64,000 nucleotides of DNA, taken from the NCBI GenBank assembly GCA_944326225.1, contig CALVDI010000005.1, forward strand, positions 1 through 64,000, in the 5' to 3' direction. The notes under the pieces are model-generated. The model saw only the letters and a program-made list of their open reading frames with translations, was not told the origin of the DNA and did no database searches. Shown one piece after another: positions 17,536 to 28,103 of the stretch. This DNA is from an uncultured Bacteroidales bacterium (GTDB lineage: Bacteria > Bacteroidota > Bacteroidia > Bacteroidales > UBA932). The position numbers and the translations under genes were made by a program. How positions within the stretch are numbered: the stretch's first letter is position 1; every line of letters begins with the position of its first letter.

Positions 17536-18138
17536 ATGGAGAAAAGCGTTCCCAATATCGTCATATTCGCCTCTGGCTCAGGCTCAAACGCCGAAAATAT
17601 CATAAAGTGGGCACAGAATCGTAAAACCTACCGTGTCGCAGCCGTTCTCTGCAACCGCAAGGACGCTTTCGTACTTACCAGAGCCGAAAGGCTGGGAGTG
17701 CCGCACTATACTTTCACCGCTTCGGAATTCCGCAGCAACACCTTAGTATATAAAGGAGAGAGCCGGAAACTGACCGATGTCCTCCATGAGCTCGGAACCG
17801 ACTTTATCATCCTGGCCGGATTCCTGCTGAAAGTCCCCGAATACCTCATCGCGGAATGGCCGGAACGGATACTCAACATCCATCCCGCCCTGCTGCCTTC
17901 ATTCGGAGGCAAAGGCATGTACGGTGATCACGTACACCAGGCGGTCATCGCGGCCGGCGAGAAAGAGTCGGGCATAACTATTCACATAGTGGACAATCAG
18001 TACGATCACGGGAAGACCATTTACCAGGTCCGCTGCACCGTCACCCCGGAAGACACTCCGGAGACGCTATTCGCCAAAGTTCACGAACTCGAGCGTGCCT
18101 ACCCTGAGGTTATTGAAGGATACATCTCACAACTCTGA
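17536..18138 (+). CDS. purN: Phosphoribosylglycinamide formyltransferase
   Basis: PurN transfers a formyl group from 10-formyl-THF to GAR in purine synthesis. The 200-aa product has the GAR-binding [14 protein letters not shown], the LAGFLLKVP loop, and the catalytic [22 protein letters not shown] region with His and the Asp in VDNQYDHG. bioB starts 11 bp after its stop, so purN probably heads the biotin transcript. The 115 bp to acpP are very AT-rich and must hold both divergent promoters; I see no clear consensus. Confidence 0.94.
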   Translation: MEKSVPNIVIFASGSGSNAENIIKWAQNRKTYRVAAVLCNRKDAFVLTRAERLGVPHYTFTASEFRSNTLVYKGESRKLTDVLHELGTDFIILAGFLLKVPEYLIAEWPERILNIHPALLPSFGGKGMYGDHVHQAVIAAGEKESGITIHIVDNQYDHGKTIYQVRCTVTPEDTPETLFAKVHELERAYPEVIEGYISQL

Positions 18139-18149
18139 AATCAGTTCTG

Positions 18150-19106
18150 ATGCTGGAAAGTCTGAAAGAAAAGATACTGTCCGGACAGGAGATATGCCCG
18201 GAAGAAGCGTTATGGCTGGCTGAAAAGACGGAGCTGAGGCCGCTGCTTGATGCCGCACAGGAGATTACAGAGCAGTGCGCACCCAGGCGGTTCGACCTAT
18301 GCTCGATCATCAATGCCAAGTCGGGCCGCTGCCCGGAGGACTGCAAGTGGTGCGCCCAGTCCGCCCGTTACCATACAGGTTCAGAAATCTACCCTCTGGT
18401 ATCAGAGGAAGAATGCCTGCGCCACGCCCGGGTCAACGAAGCCTCCGGCATAGGCCGATTCTCACTGGTGACCAGCGGCCGCAGACTTTCCGACCGGGAA
18501 GTGGACGAGGTATGCGCCCGTGTACGCCATATCCGCACCAACAGCGGCATCCGTGTCTGCGCGTCCCTGGGACTGCTCTCCGAGGACAGCCTGCGCAAAC
18601 TATACGAGGCCGGAGCGACCAGATACCACTGCAACCTGGAGACCGCTCCGTCCTATTTCCCCTTACTGTGCTCGACCCACACCCAGCAGCAGAAAATCGA
18701 AACTCTTGAAGCCGCCCGCCGCGTAGGAATGGATATCTGCTCCGGAGGCATCATCGGTATGGGCGAGACCATGGCGCAGAGGATTGAGCTGGCATTTACC
18801 CTTAAAGAGTTACAGGTACAGTCCATTCCCCTGAACATACTGTCGCCCATCCCCGGAACACCGCTGGAGCACACACCGCTCATCTCCGAGGAGGAGGTAT
18901 TGCGAACGGTGGCCGTATTCCGGTTCATTCATCCGAGGGCATACCTGCGTTTCGCCGGAGGACGGGCCAGACTTTCCCGCCAGACGGTGCTGGAGGCCAT
19001 GCGCACCGGCATCAACTCGGCCATCGCTGGAGACCTGCTGACCACCATAGGCTCAAAGGTGGCCGAGGACAAAGAACTGATAAAAACCGCCGGATATGAA
19101 CTCTGA
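18150..19106 (+). CDS. bioB: Biotin synthase
   Basis: BioB is the radical-SAM enzyme that inserts sulfur into dethiobiotin. The 4Fe-4S cluster motif CPEDCKWC is at about residue 58, followed by AQSARYHTG; later [23 protein letters not shown] and FRFIHP with the conserved Arg in [10 protein letters not shown] match the family. At 318 aa it is normal. Its stop overlaps the bioA start by 11 bp. Confidence 0.96.
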   Translation: MLESLKEKILSGQEICPEEALWLAEKTELRPLLDAAQEITEQCAPRRFDLCSIINAKSGRCPEDCKWCAQSARYHTGSEIYPLVSEEECLRHARVNEASGIGRFSLVTSGRRLSDREVDEVCARVRHIRTNSGIRVCASLGLLSEDSLRKLYEAGATRYHCNLETAPSYFPLLCSTHTQQQKIETLEAARRVGMDICSGGIIGMGETMAQRIELAFTLKELQVQSIPLNILSPIPGTPLEHTPLISEEEVLRTVAVFRFIHPRAYLRFAGGRARLSRQTVLEAMRTGINSAIAGDLLTTIGSKVAEDKELIKTAGYEL

Positions 19107-20391
19107 GAAGAATCCCAATTTCGACACATTTGACTGCGACCATCTGTGGCATCCCTATACCTCCACCATCAATCCCCTGCCCACCTATAAGGTGCGCAGC
19201 GCGCAGGGCTGCCGGATAACCCTTGAGGACGGCACGGAGCTTATCGAGGGCATGTCCTCATGGTGGTGTGCCGTACACGGTTACAACCATCCGGTGCTCA
19301 ACGGGGCCGTCCGCCGGCAGCTGGACAGCATGGCCCACATCATGTTCGGAGGACTGACCCATGAGCCGGCCATAGAGCTGGGCAAGCTGCTGCTGAGCAT
19401 CGCTCCGCCTTCGATGAGCCACATTTTCTACGCCGACAGCGGTTCAGTGGCCGTGGAAGTGGCCATGAAGATGGCCGTGCAGTACCAAGTAGCCGCCGGA
19501 CATCCCGACAGGACCAATTTCGTAACCATACGCACCGGCTACCACGGCGACACATGGAACGCCATGTCGGTCTGCGACCCCGTCACCGGGATGCACTCCC
19601 TCTTCGGCTCAGCCCTGCCTGTGAGGTACTTCGCACCCTCGCCCCACAGCCGTTTCGACGGGGGCTGGGATCCGCACGACATAGATCCGCTGCGGGAGAT
19701 CCTAGAGAAGGACGGAAAGGGCATAGCGGCCCTTATCCTCGAACCGATAGTGCAGGGAGCCGGGGGAATGCGGTTCTACCATCCCCAGTACCTGAGGGAG
19801 GCGGCCGCCCTCTGCCGGAAGCACGGGCTGCTGCTGATATTCGACGAGATAGCCACCGGATTCGGCCGCACCGGGAAGTTCTTCGCCTGGGAACATGCCG
19901 GGGTGGAGCCGGACATCATGTGCATCGGCAAGGCCCTCACCGGAGGCTACATGACTTTCTCGGCAGTGCTGGCCAATGACCTGGTGGCGGACACTATCTC
20001 CTCGCACGACCCGAGGGTCTTCATGCACGGACCCACCTTCATGGGCAATCCGCTGGCCTGCTCAGTCGCCATAGCATCCACCCGCCTGCTGCTCGAGAGC
20101 GGCTGGCAGGAGAAGGTGCGCAGGATAGAGGCGCAGCTGAGGGAAGAACTGGCTCCCACCCGCAGTATACCGTCGGTAGCGGACGTGAGGGTGCTCGGAG
20201 CCATAGGAGTACTCGAGATGAAGCAGCCGGTGGACATGGCGTGGATGCAGAGGCGTTTCGTAGAGGAAGGCATCTGGCTCAGACCTTTCGGAAGGCTGGT
20301 GTACACCATGCCGCCCTTCATCATTGATCCCGGAGAGTTGTCCGCGCTGACCTCCCGGATGCTGAAAATAGTAAAAGAAATACCGGCATGA
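19096..20391 (+). CDS. bioA: Adenosylmethionine-8-amino-7-oxononanoate aminotransferase
   Basis: BioA uses PLP to convert KAPA to DAPA. The 431-aa product has the N-terminal [11 protein letters not shown] typical of Bio[17 protein letters not shown], the acid motif [13 protein letters not shown] and the PLP lysine in [17 protein letters not shown]. It overlaps bioF by 4 bp (ATGA). Confidence 0.96.
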   Translation: MNSEKNPNFDTFDCDHLWHPYTSTINPLPTYKVRSAQGCRITLEDGTELIEGMSSWWCAVHGYNHPVLNGAVRRQLDSMAHIMFGGLTHEPAIELGKLLLSIAPPSMSHIFYADSGSVAVEVAMKMAVQYQVAAGHPDRTNFVTIRTGYHGDTWNAMSVCDPVTGMHSLFGSALPVRYFAPSPHSRFDGGWDPHDIDPLREILEKDGKGIAALILEPIVQGAGGMRFYHPQYLREAAALCRKHGLLLIFDEIATGFGRTGKFFAWEHAGVEPDIMCIGKALTGGYMTFSAVLANDLVADTISSHDPRVFMHGPTFMGNPLACSVAIASTRLLLESGWQEKVRRIEAQLREELAPTRSIPSVADVRVLGAIGVLEMKQPVDMAWMQRRFVEEGIWLRPFGRLVYTMPPFIIDPGELSALTSRMLKIVKEIPA

Positions 20392-21548
20392 GAGCCATAT
20401 ATGAGAAATATGCGGAGGAGCTGGATGCTCTGAAAGCCTCCGGCAATCTGCGGACGCTGTCGTCCGGCCTGCATGAGGGCCGCTGGATCCTCAGCGGAGG
20501 ACAGCGGATGCTCAATCTGTCCTCCAACGACTATCTAGGGCTGGCCTCCGACACCGCTCTGATGAAGGAGTTCCGTGAATGGCTCAGGGACACCGGCAAA
20601 CAGCTGCCGCTGTCTTCGTCCTCCTCCCGCCTGCTGACCGGCAATTTCGGGGTGTTCAGTGCCCTTGAGGATACTCTGGCCTCCCTTTATGGACGGGAAG
20701 ACGCACTGGTGCTCAGCAGCGGCTATCACATGAACGCAGGCATCCTCCCAGCCCTGTGCGGCAAAGATACGCTCATCCTGGCCGACAAACTGGTACACGC
20801 CAGTCTCATCGACGGCATCCGCCTGAGCGGAGCCCGCTGCATACGCTACCGGCATCAGGATTACGGCCAGCTGGAAACTCTGATAGAAAAGGAGTACTCC
20901 GGCTGCGACAGGATAATCATAGTCACCGAAAGCATATTCAGCATGGACGGAGACACGGCCCCGCTGCAGCGTCTGACAGAGCTGAAACGCCGCCAGGACA
21001 AGATAATGCTCTATGTAGACGAGGCTCACGCTGTGGGTGTACGCGGAGAGCGCGGCCTGGGACTGGCCGAGGAGACCGGCTGCATCGGGGACATCGACCT
21101 GCTCTGCGGCACATTCGGCAAGGCCCTGGCCTCAGTAGGGGCATACGTGGTCTGCGACCGGGTGATCAAGGAATATCTGGTCAACCGGATGCGCACCCTT
21201 ATCTTCACCACCGCACTGCCTCCGCTCAACATGGCCTGGACTCTGTTCGTCATGGAACGGCTCTCCGGCTTCAAGGGACAGCGTGAAAGGCTGCAACGGC
21301 ACTCGGCACAATTCAGACAGGCCCTACAGGCAAAAGGATTCGGGACTCCTTCCGAAAGCCATATAGTGCCGTTTATCGTAGGCCAGGCGGCAGATGCCGT
21401 CCTCAAAGCCGAGGATATGCGGCGCAAGGGCTTCTACGTCCTGCCCATAAGGCCGCCGACTGTGCCCGAAGGCACTTCCCGACTGCGTTTTTCCCTTACA
21501 GCCGGCCTCACGGACGAGGATATGGACCGACTCTGCGACAGTATATGA
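20388..21548 (+). CDS. bioF: 8-amino-7-oxononanoate synthase
   Basis: BioF condenses pimeloyl-ACP with alanine to form KAPA. The 386-aa product has [29 protein letters not shown] and the PLP lysine in [15 protein letters not shown]. It overlaps bioG by 4 bp. Confidence 0.95.
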   Translation: MRAIYEKYAEELDALKASGNLRTLSSGLHEGRWILSGGQRMLNLSSNDYLGLASDTALMKEFREWLRDTGKQLPLSSSSSRLLTGNFGVFSALEDTLASLYGREDALVLSSGYHMNAGILPALCGKDTLILADKLVHASLIDGIRLSGARCIRYRHQDYGQLETLIEKEYSGCDRIIIVTESIFSMDGDTAPLQRLTELKRRQDKIMLYVDEAHAVGVRGERGLGLAEETGCIGDIDLLCGTFGKALASVGAYVVCDRVIKEYLVNRMRTLIFTTALPPLNMAWTLFVMERLSGFKGQRERLQRHSAQFRQALQAKGFGTPSESHIVPFIVGQAADAVLKAEDMRRKGFYVLPIRPPTVPEGTSRLRFSLTAGLTDEDMDRLCDSI

Positions 21549-22225
21549 GACACACCTTTCTAAGACATCACTCAGGCAGTTCCGAGCTGCTGCTGTTCTT
21601 CTCCGGCTGGGGAAGCGAGCCCGGCATGTTCATCTCCGGCTCAGACACGGGCCCGGGCAGGGACATACTGATGCTGTGGGACTACCGGGACATGACTCTG
21701 GACCCGGACCTACTGCACGGATACGGCAGGATAAGTCTGCTGGCCTGGTCCATGGGTGTGTGGGCTGCCGGAAAGGCGCTGGGCGAAGCCGGTATGGTAA
21801 ACGGTCCGAGGCTGGCCGTAAACGGCACACCCTTTCCCATAGATGACGGCAGAGGCATCCCTACTGCCATCTTTGACGGCACCCTCAACGGCCTTTCCGA
21901 GCGGACTCTGGCCAAATTCCGCCGGAGGATGTGCGGCTCGTCCGAGACTCTTGAAAGTCTGCTCGCCTGCGGTCTCAACCGAAGTGAGGAGGAGCTGCGC
22001 GACGAGCTTGCCGCCATAGGCGACAGAGCCAGGAACACTGTTTCAAGTCCTTTAAGATGGGACAAGGCTGTCGTAGGAGACCGGGACATGATATTCCCTC
22101 CCGCCGGTCAGCACCAAGCCTGGGAAGAATTGAACGTACCGATAACAGACACAGATGCAGCACACTACGATGCCGTCCTGTTCAGGCGGCTGCTGTATGA
22201 GGATGAGCTATGGACAAGACCCTGA
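21545..22225 (+). CDS. bioG: Pimeloyl-ACP methyl ester esterase, BioG type
   Basis: BioG takes the place of E. coli BioH: it removes the methyl group from pimeloyl-ACP methyl ester. The 226-aa alpha/beta hydrolase (DUF452) has LLFFSGWGSEP near the start, the nucleophile Ser in LLAWSMGVWA, the acid in GDRDMIFPPAGQ and the His in DAAHYDAVLF. It overlaps bioC by 16 bp. Confidence 0.9.
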   Translation: MRHTFLRHHSGSSELLLFFSGWGSEPGMFISGSDTGPGRDILMLWDYRDMTLDPDLLHGYGRISLLAWSMGVWAAGKALGEAGMVNGPRLAVNGTPFPIDDGRGIPTAIFDGTLNGLSERTLAKFRRRMCGSSETLESLLACGLNRSEEELRDELAAIGDRARNTVSSPLRWDKAVVGDRDMIFPPAGQHQAWEELNVPITDTDAAHYDAVLFRRLLYEDELWTRP

Positions 22226-22977
22226 TACGCCGCCGCTTTGCCCGTTCGGTGCGCAGCTATGCCGAATATGCCCGGGCCCAGCAGATGATAGCCGGGCGGA
22301 TGCGCGCCATGCTCCGCCCACTGCTGCCCGACCGGCCGGCCGACGTACTGGAGATCGGCTGCGGCACCGGCACATTTACCCGCCTATTCATACAGCATTT
22401 CCACCCTGTACGGATGACCCTCAACGACATCTGCCCCGAAGTCCGCGAAGCCCTGACAGATATCCTATTCTCCGACAGCACTGTCCGATTTGTCTGTGGA
22501 GACGCCGAGCACTGTGACCTGCCAGGGGGACAGAGCCTCATCGTCTCGTGTTCCGTAATGCAATGGTTCGAAGATCCCGAACGGTTCATCAGACGCTGCC
22601 ATGACCTGCTCACCCCGGGCGGCATACTGGCCTTGAGCACCTTCGGTCCCGACAACCTCCACGAGGTAAAAGACATCACAGGCAGCGGACTCGAATACCC
22701 GTCAGTGCATCAGCTCGGACGGATGCTCTCCGATGCCGGACTTGAGACGCTGCTGCTGCATGATGAGCGCATAGTGCTGAATTTCTCCTCCGCAACCGAC
22801 ATCCTGCGCCATCTGAAACACACAGGAGTCACAGGCATTGTACGCACACACTGGACCCCGGGACGGCTGGCTGACTTCTCCACAGAATACTCCTCCAGAT
22901 ACGGAGCCGGTGACGGAAGCGTGCCGCTCACCTATCACCCTGTTTACATAATTGCAAAAAAAAGACTGAAGCCATGA
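22210..22977 (+). CDS. bioC: Malonyl-ACP O-methyltransferase
   Basis: BioC methylates malonyl-ACP so that it can enter the fatty-acid cycle as a disguised starter. The 255-aa SAM methyltransferase begins MDKTLIRRRFARSVRSY, has the SAM motif DVLEIGCGTGTFT and the family segment LTPGGILALSTFGPDNL. Start ATG overlaps the bioG 3' end; stop overlaps the bioD start by 4 bp. Confidence 0.93.
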   Translation: MDKTLIRRRFARSVRSYAEYARAQQMIAGRMRAMLRPLLPDRPADVLEIGCGTGTFTRLFIQHFHPVRMTLNDICPEVREALTDILFSDSTVRFVCGDAEHCDLPGGQSLIVSCSVMQWFEDPERFIRRCHDLLTPGGILALSTFGPDNLHEVKDITGSGLEYPSVHQLGRMLSDAGLETLLLHDERIVLNFSSATDILRHLKHTGVTGIVRTHWTPGRLADFSTEYSSRYGAGDGSVPLTYHPVYIIAKKRLKP

Positions 22978-23618
22978 CTGACAACGTATATTTCGTAAGC
23001 GGAATCGACACCGACATCGGGAAAAGCTACACCACAGGATTCATCGCCCGCACCTGGAACTCTGAGGGCAGGCGCACCATCACCCAGAAACTCATTCAGA
23101 CAGGTAATACAGGCATGTCTGAGGACATTGAGCTGCACCGCAGGATCATGGGATGCGGCCTGCTGCCCGAGGACCGCGAGGGGCTGACCATGCCCGAGAT
23201 ATTCTCGTACCCGTGCTCGCCTCACCTTGCTGCCGAGATAGACGGAAGACCGATAGATCTGGCCGGAATAGAAAGGGCCACTGTGGAGCTCAGCCGCCGG
23301 TACGACGCAGTGCTGCTCGAAGGGGCCGGCGGCCTGATGGTGCCCCTGACCAGACAGCTGCTGACTATCGACTACATCGCCCGGAAAGGATATCCGCTAA
23401 TCTACGTGACATCGGGCCGCCTGGGAAGCATCAGCCATTTCCTTCTGGGACTCGAGGCCGTCCGTGCCCGCCGCATCCGTCTGCACACCGTCGCATACAA
23501 CCTCTTTCCCCGCGAGGAGGACGACCGCATCAGCCGCGATACCGAGGGCTACATCCGCGATGTACTCGCCCGTGAATGGCCGGACACTCAGTTTGTCACT
23601 GTTCCGGTGCTGGAATAA
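22974..23618 (+). CDS. bioD: Dethiobiotin synthetase
   Basis: BioD closes the ureido ring of dethiobiotin using ATP and CO2. The 214-aa product has the P-loop GIDTDIGKSYTTGF, with Ser where most have Thr, and the LLEGAGGLMVPL motif. It is the last gene of purN-bioBAFGCD; together the set covers the whole route from malonyl-ACP to biotin. It overlaps the convergent propeller lipoprotein gene by 23 bp. Confidence 0.94.
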   Translation: MTDNVYFVSGIDTDIGKSYTTGFIARTWNSEGRRTITQKLIQTGNTGMSEDIELHRRIMGCGLLPEDREGLTMPEIFSYPCSPHLAAEIDGRPIDLAGIERATVELSRRYDAVLLEGAGGLMVPLTRQLLTIDYIARKGYPLIYVTSGRLGSISHFLLGLEAVRARRIRLHTVAYNLFPREEDDRISRDTEGYIRDVLAREWPDTQFVTVPVLE

Positions 23619-24768
23619 TGTCCTCCAGGAAACCGGAGACATCGTACCTTATCAGAAGTTCCTGACCTGATATCAGGACGTAGAGGCATCCGCCGGGAAT
23701 GTCCATATCGTAGAAAATGCCTCCTTTCGGCAGAGGTATTCCGGCAAGCGGTTCTCCCTCATAGCTGAACAGGCGGACGTATTGCTTGACCTCGGGTTCC
23801 CGGAACCAATGCAGGACAGAGATAAAGTCCGGGTAAGTCTTGGGGCGGAGAGCTAACCTGGCATCGCTGTCGTACTCCACGGACGAGATGTCGTCCACCC
23901 TGTCACCGTAGGTGCAGACTGTCCGGGCGTATGTCCCGTCTGCAGAGAAGATGTTCATGGTGTTCAGCGTCCGCTCCGCCTCGACGATCAGGCCGCGGCT
24001 GCTGTCATAGGCATAGCTTCCGTTTATGAGATTGAATCCGGGCACGCTGAACGACACCATGTTGCCTGAGCCGACAACGCTGCCGCTGCCGGATTCCGGT
24101 TCCGCCTTCACCGTTGCGCTGTTCAGCCTGTCCAGCGGAGGTGTCGTCCTCCTCTCCCCGTCAGAAGAAAGGATAAAGCGGTTTATAGAACTGCGGTCTG
24201 CACCGGCGTGTACTATCAGATACTCCTGTCCGTCAAGAGGAACTGCACTCAGCAACCACGGTGAATCCTGCAGGTCTAGACTTCTCGACGTCACCTCCGT
24301 CTGCCCGTTCTCCAGGGAGGCCGTCACATCCCATTCTATCAGATTTCCCGCATAATCCGTCCAGCAGGCCGTCAGATGACCGTCCTCCTTGTAGCTGAAC
24401 TGCACACTGCTCACCCCATTGAAACTCACTATCTCGCCCGGGCCGCGTCCCATCCGCAGGAACTTCCCGTAGACCGTCCCACCGTCCAGACTGAGTACCG
24501 TCACCCGTCCGGCGTTGTCGTTATTGCTCACTATCAGCAGCGAGTCCTTTACCACGAAATCGCTCATCCCCAGCACCGGAAGAGCCAGCGTATCCCCCGG
24601 GGCCAGTTCCCAAGTCACCGGATACCCGTCCTCCACATACACCACGTCCGCGAACGCCAGCGAATTCTCCGGCACCTTCCGCCCGTCACCGCATCCCGTC
24701 ACCATCAGCATCATGGCCGCCCCAGCCACCGTCATAAACAAACATTTGGGGAAATTTCCTGCTTTCAT
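23596..24768 (-). CDS. Six-bladed beta-propeller lipoprotein (BF3164-like)
   Basis: A 390-aa exported lipoprotein: the signal peptide ends at VTGC (lipobox Cys about residue 26). The body resembles Bacteroidales proteins of the TolB-like/BF3164 propeller class, with GKFLRMGRGPGEIVSFN and repeated strand patterns with Asp-Gly turns. The function is unknown; related proteins are common surface or periplasmic proteins in gut Bacteroidales. It is transcribed towards bioD and overlaps its end by 23 bp. The 134 bp to the next gene upstream show nothing more that I recognise. Confidence 0.7.
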   Translation of the reverse strand: MKAGNFPKCLFMTVAGAAMMLMVTGCGDGRKVPENSLAFADVVYVEDGYPVTWELAPGDTLALPVLGMSDFVVKDSLLIVSNNDNAGRVTVLSLDGGTVYGKFLRMGRGPGEIVSFNGVSSVQFSYKEDGHLTACWTDYAGNLIEWDVTASLENGQTEVTSRSLDLQDSPWLLSAVPLDGQEYLIVHAGADRSSINRFILSSDGERRTTPPLDRLNSATVKAEPESGSGSVVGSGNMVSFSVPGFNLINGSYAYDSSRGLIVEAERTLNTMNIFSADGTYARTVCTYGDRVDDISSVEYDSDARLALRPKTYPDFISVLHWFREPEVKQYVRLFSYEGEPLAGIPLPKGGIFYDMDIPGGCLYVLISGQELLIRYDVSGFLEDIIPAPEQ

Positions 24769-24902
24769 AATTATTCAGAACCCGTTACTACTGTCCTCAA
24801 AATTTACACAATTTTTGGAAAGGCAAATGCGGGATACGAAGTAATGGTATCCGCCTCCATACTGCGGCTTATTACAATACCGGTAATCCAGGGACAATCA
24901 GG

Positions 24903-26735
24903 TCACTTCCTTAAAGGGACGTTGAACCTGCTGCGGGGTGCTCCGGCAGGAGGTGCTCCCATAGCCCTGTCATCTATAAGATTGATTACTCCTGTCCATT
25001 CTCCGTCCCAGGTATGCCCCTTGTCATCCAGGAACTCGAAAGAGACTGTGTAAGATCCGTCACCATGATTGGTGATGATCAGATCTCCGGATGTGGCCGG
25101 AGCATACTGCGAGACATTGCCGTCACCCTCAAATCCTCCAAGATAATTGGTACCGGACAGAGAACCTCCATAGGACATACTGCCAGGCTGATATTCCCAA
25201 GGACCCAGATACGACTTCTCACATGCCTTATATACACCCGAAGGTATGCCTTCTGCGAAATCCAGATGCAGTGTATCGGCCACTATGTCCATAGTGAGAC
25301 CTTCCTCTTCACCTATGATCTCCACTATCCAGTTTCCTCCTGTCAGGAAATAGTCTCCATAGAAATATGCATCAGCCTCCGCCCCGGCAAGATCCAAAGT
25401 ATGATCATCTGTTAGCGTCGAATAAGGACCGGGTATCCCAATGATAGTAAGTGGTCCGGAGTAGGAACACTTGACAGAATATCCCTCCATGGTCACGAAG
25501 TCCAGCACAAGCTCATATCCGTTGGCAGCATCTCCTGTCACTTCCAGAGTTCCGCTGTCAAAAAGTCCGAGAAAATCATCACTGTTCTCATCATAATACT
25601 GTGCATATGATCCTGTAGGATAAGGATACTGCATCTCCTCGTTCAGAATTCCCTCTACAATGGTTCCCGGCTCTCCATTGTCCCTTGTCAGAGTATATGT
25701 GCCGTTCTCTATATTGCCATCCACGTCATAAGGCATGAATACGTCCAGGTATATTCTGGTTCCGTGCCATACCCCCATCTCCATATCCTGCATCTGCAGG
25801 CTTACCTCCATAACCTCATCGTCACCGCGCATGTATGATCCGGTAGCGGACACCGCAACGGTATTGATATCATGTTCTATCCTCTTCATGCCCGTATCTA
25901 CCGGCTTATCTCCGACATACGGTGCATTTCCAGAATATGTCAGATAATGCATTTTCCCATCAGTATCTTCGAGTGAGGCCTCATATGTCCACTCATCACC
26001 GTTTTTTGTTATTGTCAGGGTTCCATCAACAAAGTAGTTATATATTGTCGTTTCGAAATCTACCGAATAACATCTTCTTGATTCCATGGAAAACGTCATG
26101 TCCTCTGTAGAACCGTACTCTCCAAGAGTGTATACACCTGCAGGCGGAGCGGGATTGCTCTCATCTTCAGGAGGAGTGGCAGTATAAATATCAAACACGT
26201 AATATATTCCTCCGGGAATAAAGAACTCCGCATCGTCAAAAGGCTTGGAGGATATCCACGCATAATAGTTATAATTAATGGAGAACTGCTGCGCATAGTA
26301 CAGTCCGTCAAAATACTCGGCCTCAAGGATATAATCATATTCAACCGGTACTGCGGCATCCTGAACAACAGCGAACTCCGCCTCCGCCAGCACATCTCCT
26401 TCCTCGGAGACATAATTAACAGGCACGACTGCACTTCTGCTCTGCTCATCCTCATTCTGTCCAACACTGAATGCTATCTTGCCGAAAGTATCACAGTTGA
26501 AATCATACAACCAGTCCTCGGCCGGTTGTGCTACAATCTTTGCCGATTCCACAGGATTGACAATGTTGTAAGTGATGACAAACACTCCGCCATCAGATGA
26601 CACTTGGAGATTTCCGTCAAATCCCAACTCAATGGAAGAAGGCTCGATCTCGATTTTCTGCTCCTGGTTGTCACATGAGACTGATCCTGCCAAAAAAAGG
26701 AAGACCGTCAAAAAAAGTAAATACACTCTTTTCAT
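24903..26735 (-). CDS. BACON-domain lipoprotein with repeated beta modules (paralogue 1)
   Basis: I start at the ATG at 26733-26735 (MKRVYLLFLTVFLFLAGSVSC), which gives a signal peptide and lipobox; the frame runs 31 codons further up but only by crossing the tRNA-Leu gene. The 610-aa product has one N-terminal BACON domain (residues about 25-125; IVNPVESAKIVAQPAEDWL, then the FAVVQDA end). Several beta modules follow that share DGKMHYLTYSG with two other proteins here. The C-terminus (ITNHGDGSYTVSFEFLDDKG) is close to that of the protein at 45454-46983. BACON domains are thought to bind carbohydrate or mucin; the role here is unknown. Confidence 0.78.
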   Translation of the reverse strand: MKRVYLLFLTVFLFLAGSVSCDNQEQKIEIEPSSIELGFDGNLQVSSDGGVFVITYNIVNPVESAKIVAQPAEDWLYDFNCDTFGKIAFSVGQNEDEQSRSAVVPVNYVSEEGDVLAEAEFAVVQDAAVPVEYDYILEAEYFDGLYYAQQFSINYNYYAWISSKPFDDAEFFIPGGIYYVFDIYTATPPEDESNPAPPAGVYTLGEYGSTEDMTFSMESRRCYSVDFETTIYNYFVDGTLTITKNGDEWTYEASLEDTDGKMHYLTYSGNAPYVGDKPVDTGMKRIEHDINTVAVSATGSYMRGDDEVMEVSLQMQDMEMGVWHGTRIYLDVFMPYDVDGNIENGTYTLTRDNGEPGTIVEGILNEEMQYPYPTGSYAQYYDENSDDFLGLFDSGTLEVTGDAANGYELVLDFVTMEGYSVKCSYSGPLTIIGIPGPYSTLTDDHTLDLAGAEADAYFYGDYFLTGGNWIVEIIGEEEGLTMDIVADTLHLDFAEGIPSGVYKACEKSYLGPWEYQPGSMSYGGSLSGTNYLGGFEGDGNVSQYAPATSGDLIITNHGDGSYTVSFEFLDDKGHTWDGEWTGVINLIDDRAMGAPPAGAPRSRFNVPLRK

Positions 26736-26785
26736 ATCATTATTCAGCTTAGGGATAATTATTTCAAATACCGGAATAAAGAAAG

Positions 26786-26871
26786 TGCTCGAGACGGGAA
26801 TCGAACCCGTACGGACATTGCTGTCCACAGGATTTTAAGTCCTGCGTGTCTACCTATTCCACCACTCGAGC
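26786..26871 (-). tRNA. tRNA-Leu (anticodon UAA)
   Basis: An 86-nt class II tRNA with acceptor stem GCTCGAG/CTCGAGC, discriminator A, anticodon stem-loop CAGGA-CTTAAAA-TCCTG (anticodon TAA), a long variable arm, and T-arm GGGTTCGATTCCC (26791-26805 region). CCA is not encoded. The BACON lipoprotein gene starts 50 bp downstream on the same strand. Confidence 0.96.
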
Positions 26872-26888
26872 CGCACAACAAAGAAGTG

Positions 26889-26896
26889 CAAAGTTA
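26889..26896 (-). promoter_or_regulatory. Probable -7 element of the tRNA-Leu(UAA) promoter
   Basis: Minus-strand TAACTTTG fits TAnnTTTG and lies 17 bp upstream of the tRNA 5' end, a normal distance for a tRNA promoter. No clear -33 TTTG at 19-20 bp. Confidence 0.5.
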
Positions 26897-26910
26897 AAAA
26901 CATTTTTGAA

Positions 26911-28056
26911 TTATTCCTCCCTGATATCTACATAATTTGCAGGGCCGGCATAGGTGACATGATGTATCATGCCGTCCTCATCAGTCGCCAGTATGTCCAT
27001 AAGCATATTGCCCTCCTCATCGTAGCCCAGGGTCATCGTACCGCTGTTGAAATAATACCAGTCTCCGAAAGCGTCACGGTAAGTGATATTGAAGGTATTC
27101 ATCATATACGTAGTACCGTACTCATAAGTGCCTCCGACAGGTAAGAGAATATCCGGGTCAAGAGGCTCGGGACCGTATATCTCCACATCATAGCTGCAGC
27201 TTCCGCTCAGGTAATCATCGGGAGCATCAAATGTAATGTTGGACATATATGTGTAGTAAACATGAACATCTGTATATGTCTTCTTATTGCCCATATACTC
27301 GCCCATCATTTTCACCATGTCCCACTCATAATCAGGACCTTCTGACGCAGATGCAGACTGTGCGATCTCCGCTGTCGCGGATGTTTCCTGACCGGGACCG
27401 TAAACATACGTCAGAGTAATGGAGAAAGTCCTTCTCTCACCGTCGTTTGGCGCAACCCGAAATGAGATTTCAGAGTTTACCGTATCGCACACCACATCAC
27501 TTACCCACCAGGCATCGGAGCAAGTCATGTACAGCTTGGCTCCGGGCACCGGCTCGGCTATGTAATACAATAACTTATACAAACCTCCTTCTGCCGGGAC
27601 AGACATATCTACCATGATGACATCCGGAACAGGGCCGGTCCAGGGCTCATCCGGGTCATCAGGATCGTCAGGACCTGCCGGCACAGGAGACTGTACTGCC
27701 ATAAACCCGCACTCTACAATGCTGCCCTCACCGTAAAAATAGGTCAATGTGATCTCAGCGCTCCTTTCAGCATCGGTCTCATTGGGTTCCACCGTAAAAG
27801 TCACAGTACTGTTGTCCGCCACCTTACACTCACCCAGCCATGTCTCGGACTCCGGGGCAGATACTTTCAGTTTTCCGTCAGCGGCTGGAGACTCCAGCGT
27901 ATAGACGAAGCTGGTGTCACCGCCTTCCGGTGCCAATATAAAATCTCCCGTAAAACCCAGCCTGAGCTCAGGCACAGCCTCCGTCTCAGACTTCTCCTGG
28001 CAGCCGGCAAGAACAGCGGCTGCGGTCAATGTCAAAAAGAATAGAATCTTTCTCAT
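26911..28056 (-). CDS. Lipoprotein with two BACON-like domains (paralogue 2)
   Basis: The start at 28054-28056 (MRKILFFLTLTAAAVLAGC) gives a signal peptide and lipobox (VLAGC); a longer frame upstream reads through the intergenic region and the ABC permease gene and is not real. The 381-aa product has two BACON-like beta domains (about 25-125, with ESETWLGECKV, and 135-235, with TCSDAWWVSDVVCD), joined by a Pro/Asp-rich linker (GPDDPDDPDEPW). A C-terminal module ends DGMIHHVTYAGPANYVD, shared with the paralogues. It is 47 bp from the exporter operon end and on the same strand. Confidence 0.76.
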   Translation of the reverse strand: MRKILFFLTLTAAAVLAGCQEKSETEAVPELRLGFTGDFILAPEGGDTSFVYTLESPAADGKLKVSAPESETWLGECKVADNSTVTFTVEPNETDAERSAEITLTYFYGEGSIVECGFMAVQSPVPAGPDDPDDPDEPWTGPVPDVIMVDMSVPAEGGLYKLLYYIAEPVPGAKLYMTCSDAWWVSDVVCDTVNSEISFRVAPNDGERRTFSITLTYVYGPGQETSATAEIAQSASASEGPDYEWDMVKMMGEYMGNKKTYTDVHVYYTYMSNITFDAPDDYLSGSCSYDVEIYGPEPLDPDILLPVGGTYEYGTTYMMNTFNITYRDAFGDWYYFNSGTMTLGYDEEGNMLMDILATDEDGMIHHVTYAGPANYVDIREE

Positions 28057-28103
28057 ATCATAGGCTACTTTAATGTTTTCTACAAGAATAATCAATTTCT
28101 CTG

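Noticed and set aside
26736..26828. 31-codon N-terminal extension of the first BACON lipoprotein
   Set aside because: It would be translated from inside tRNA-Leu(UAA) and precede a perfect lipoprotein signal peptide; the ATG at 26733-26735 is the better start.
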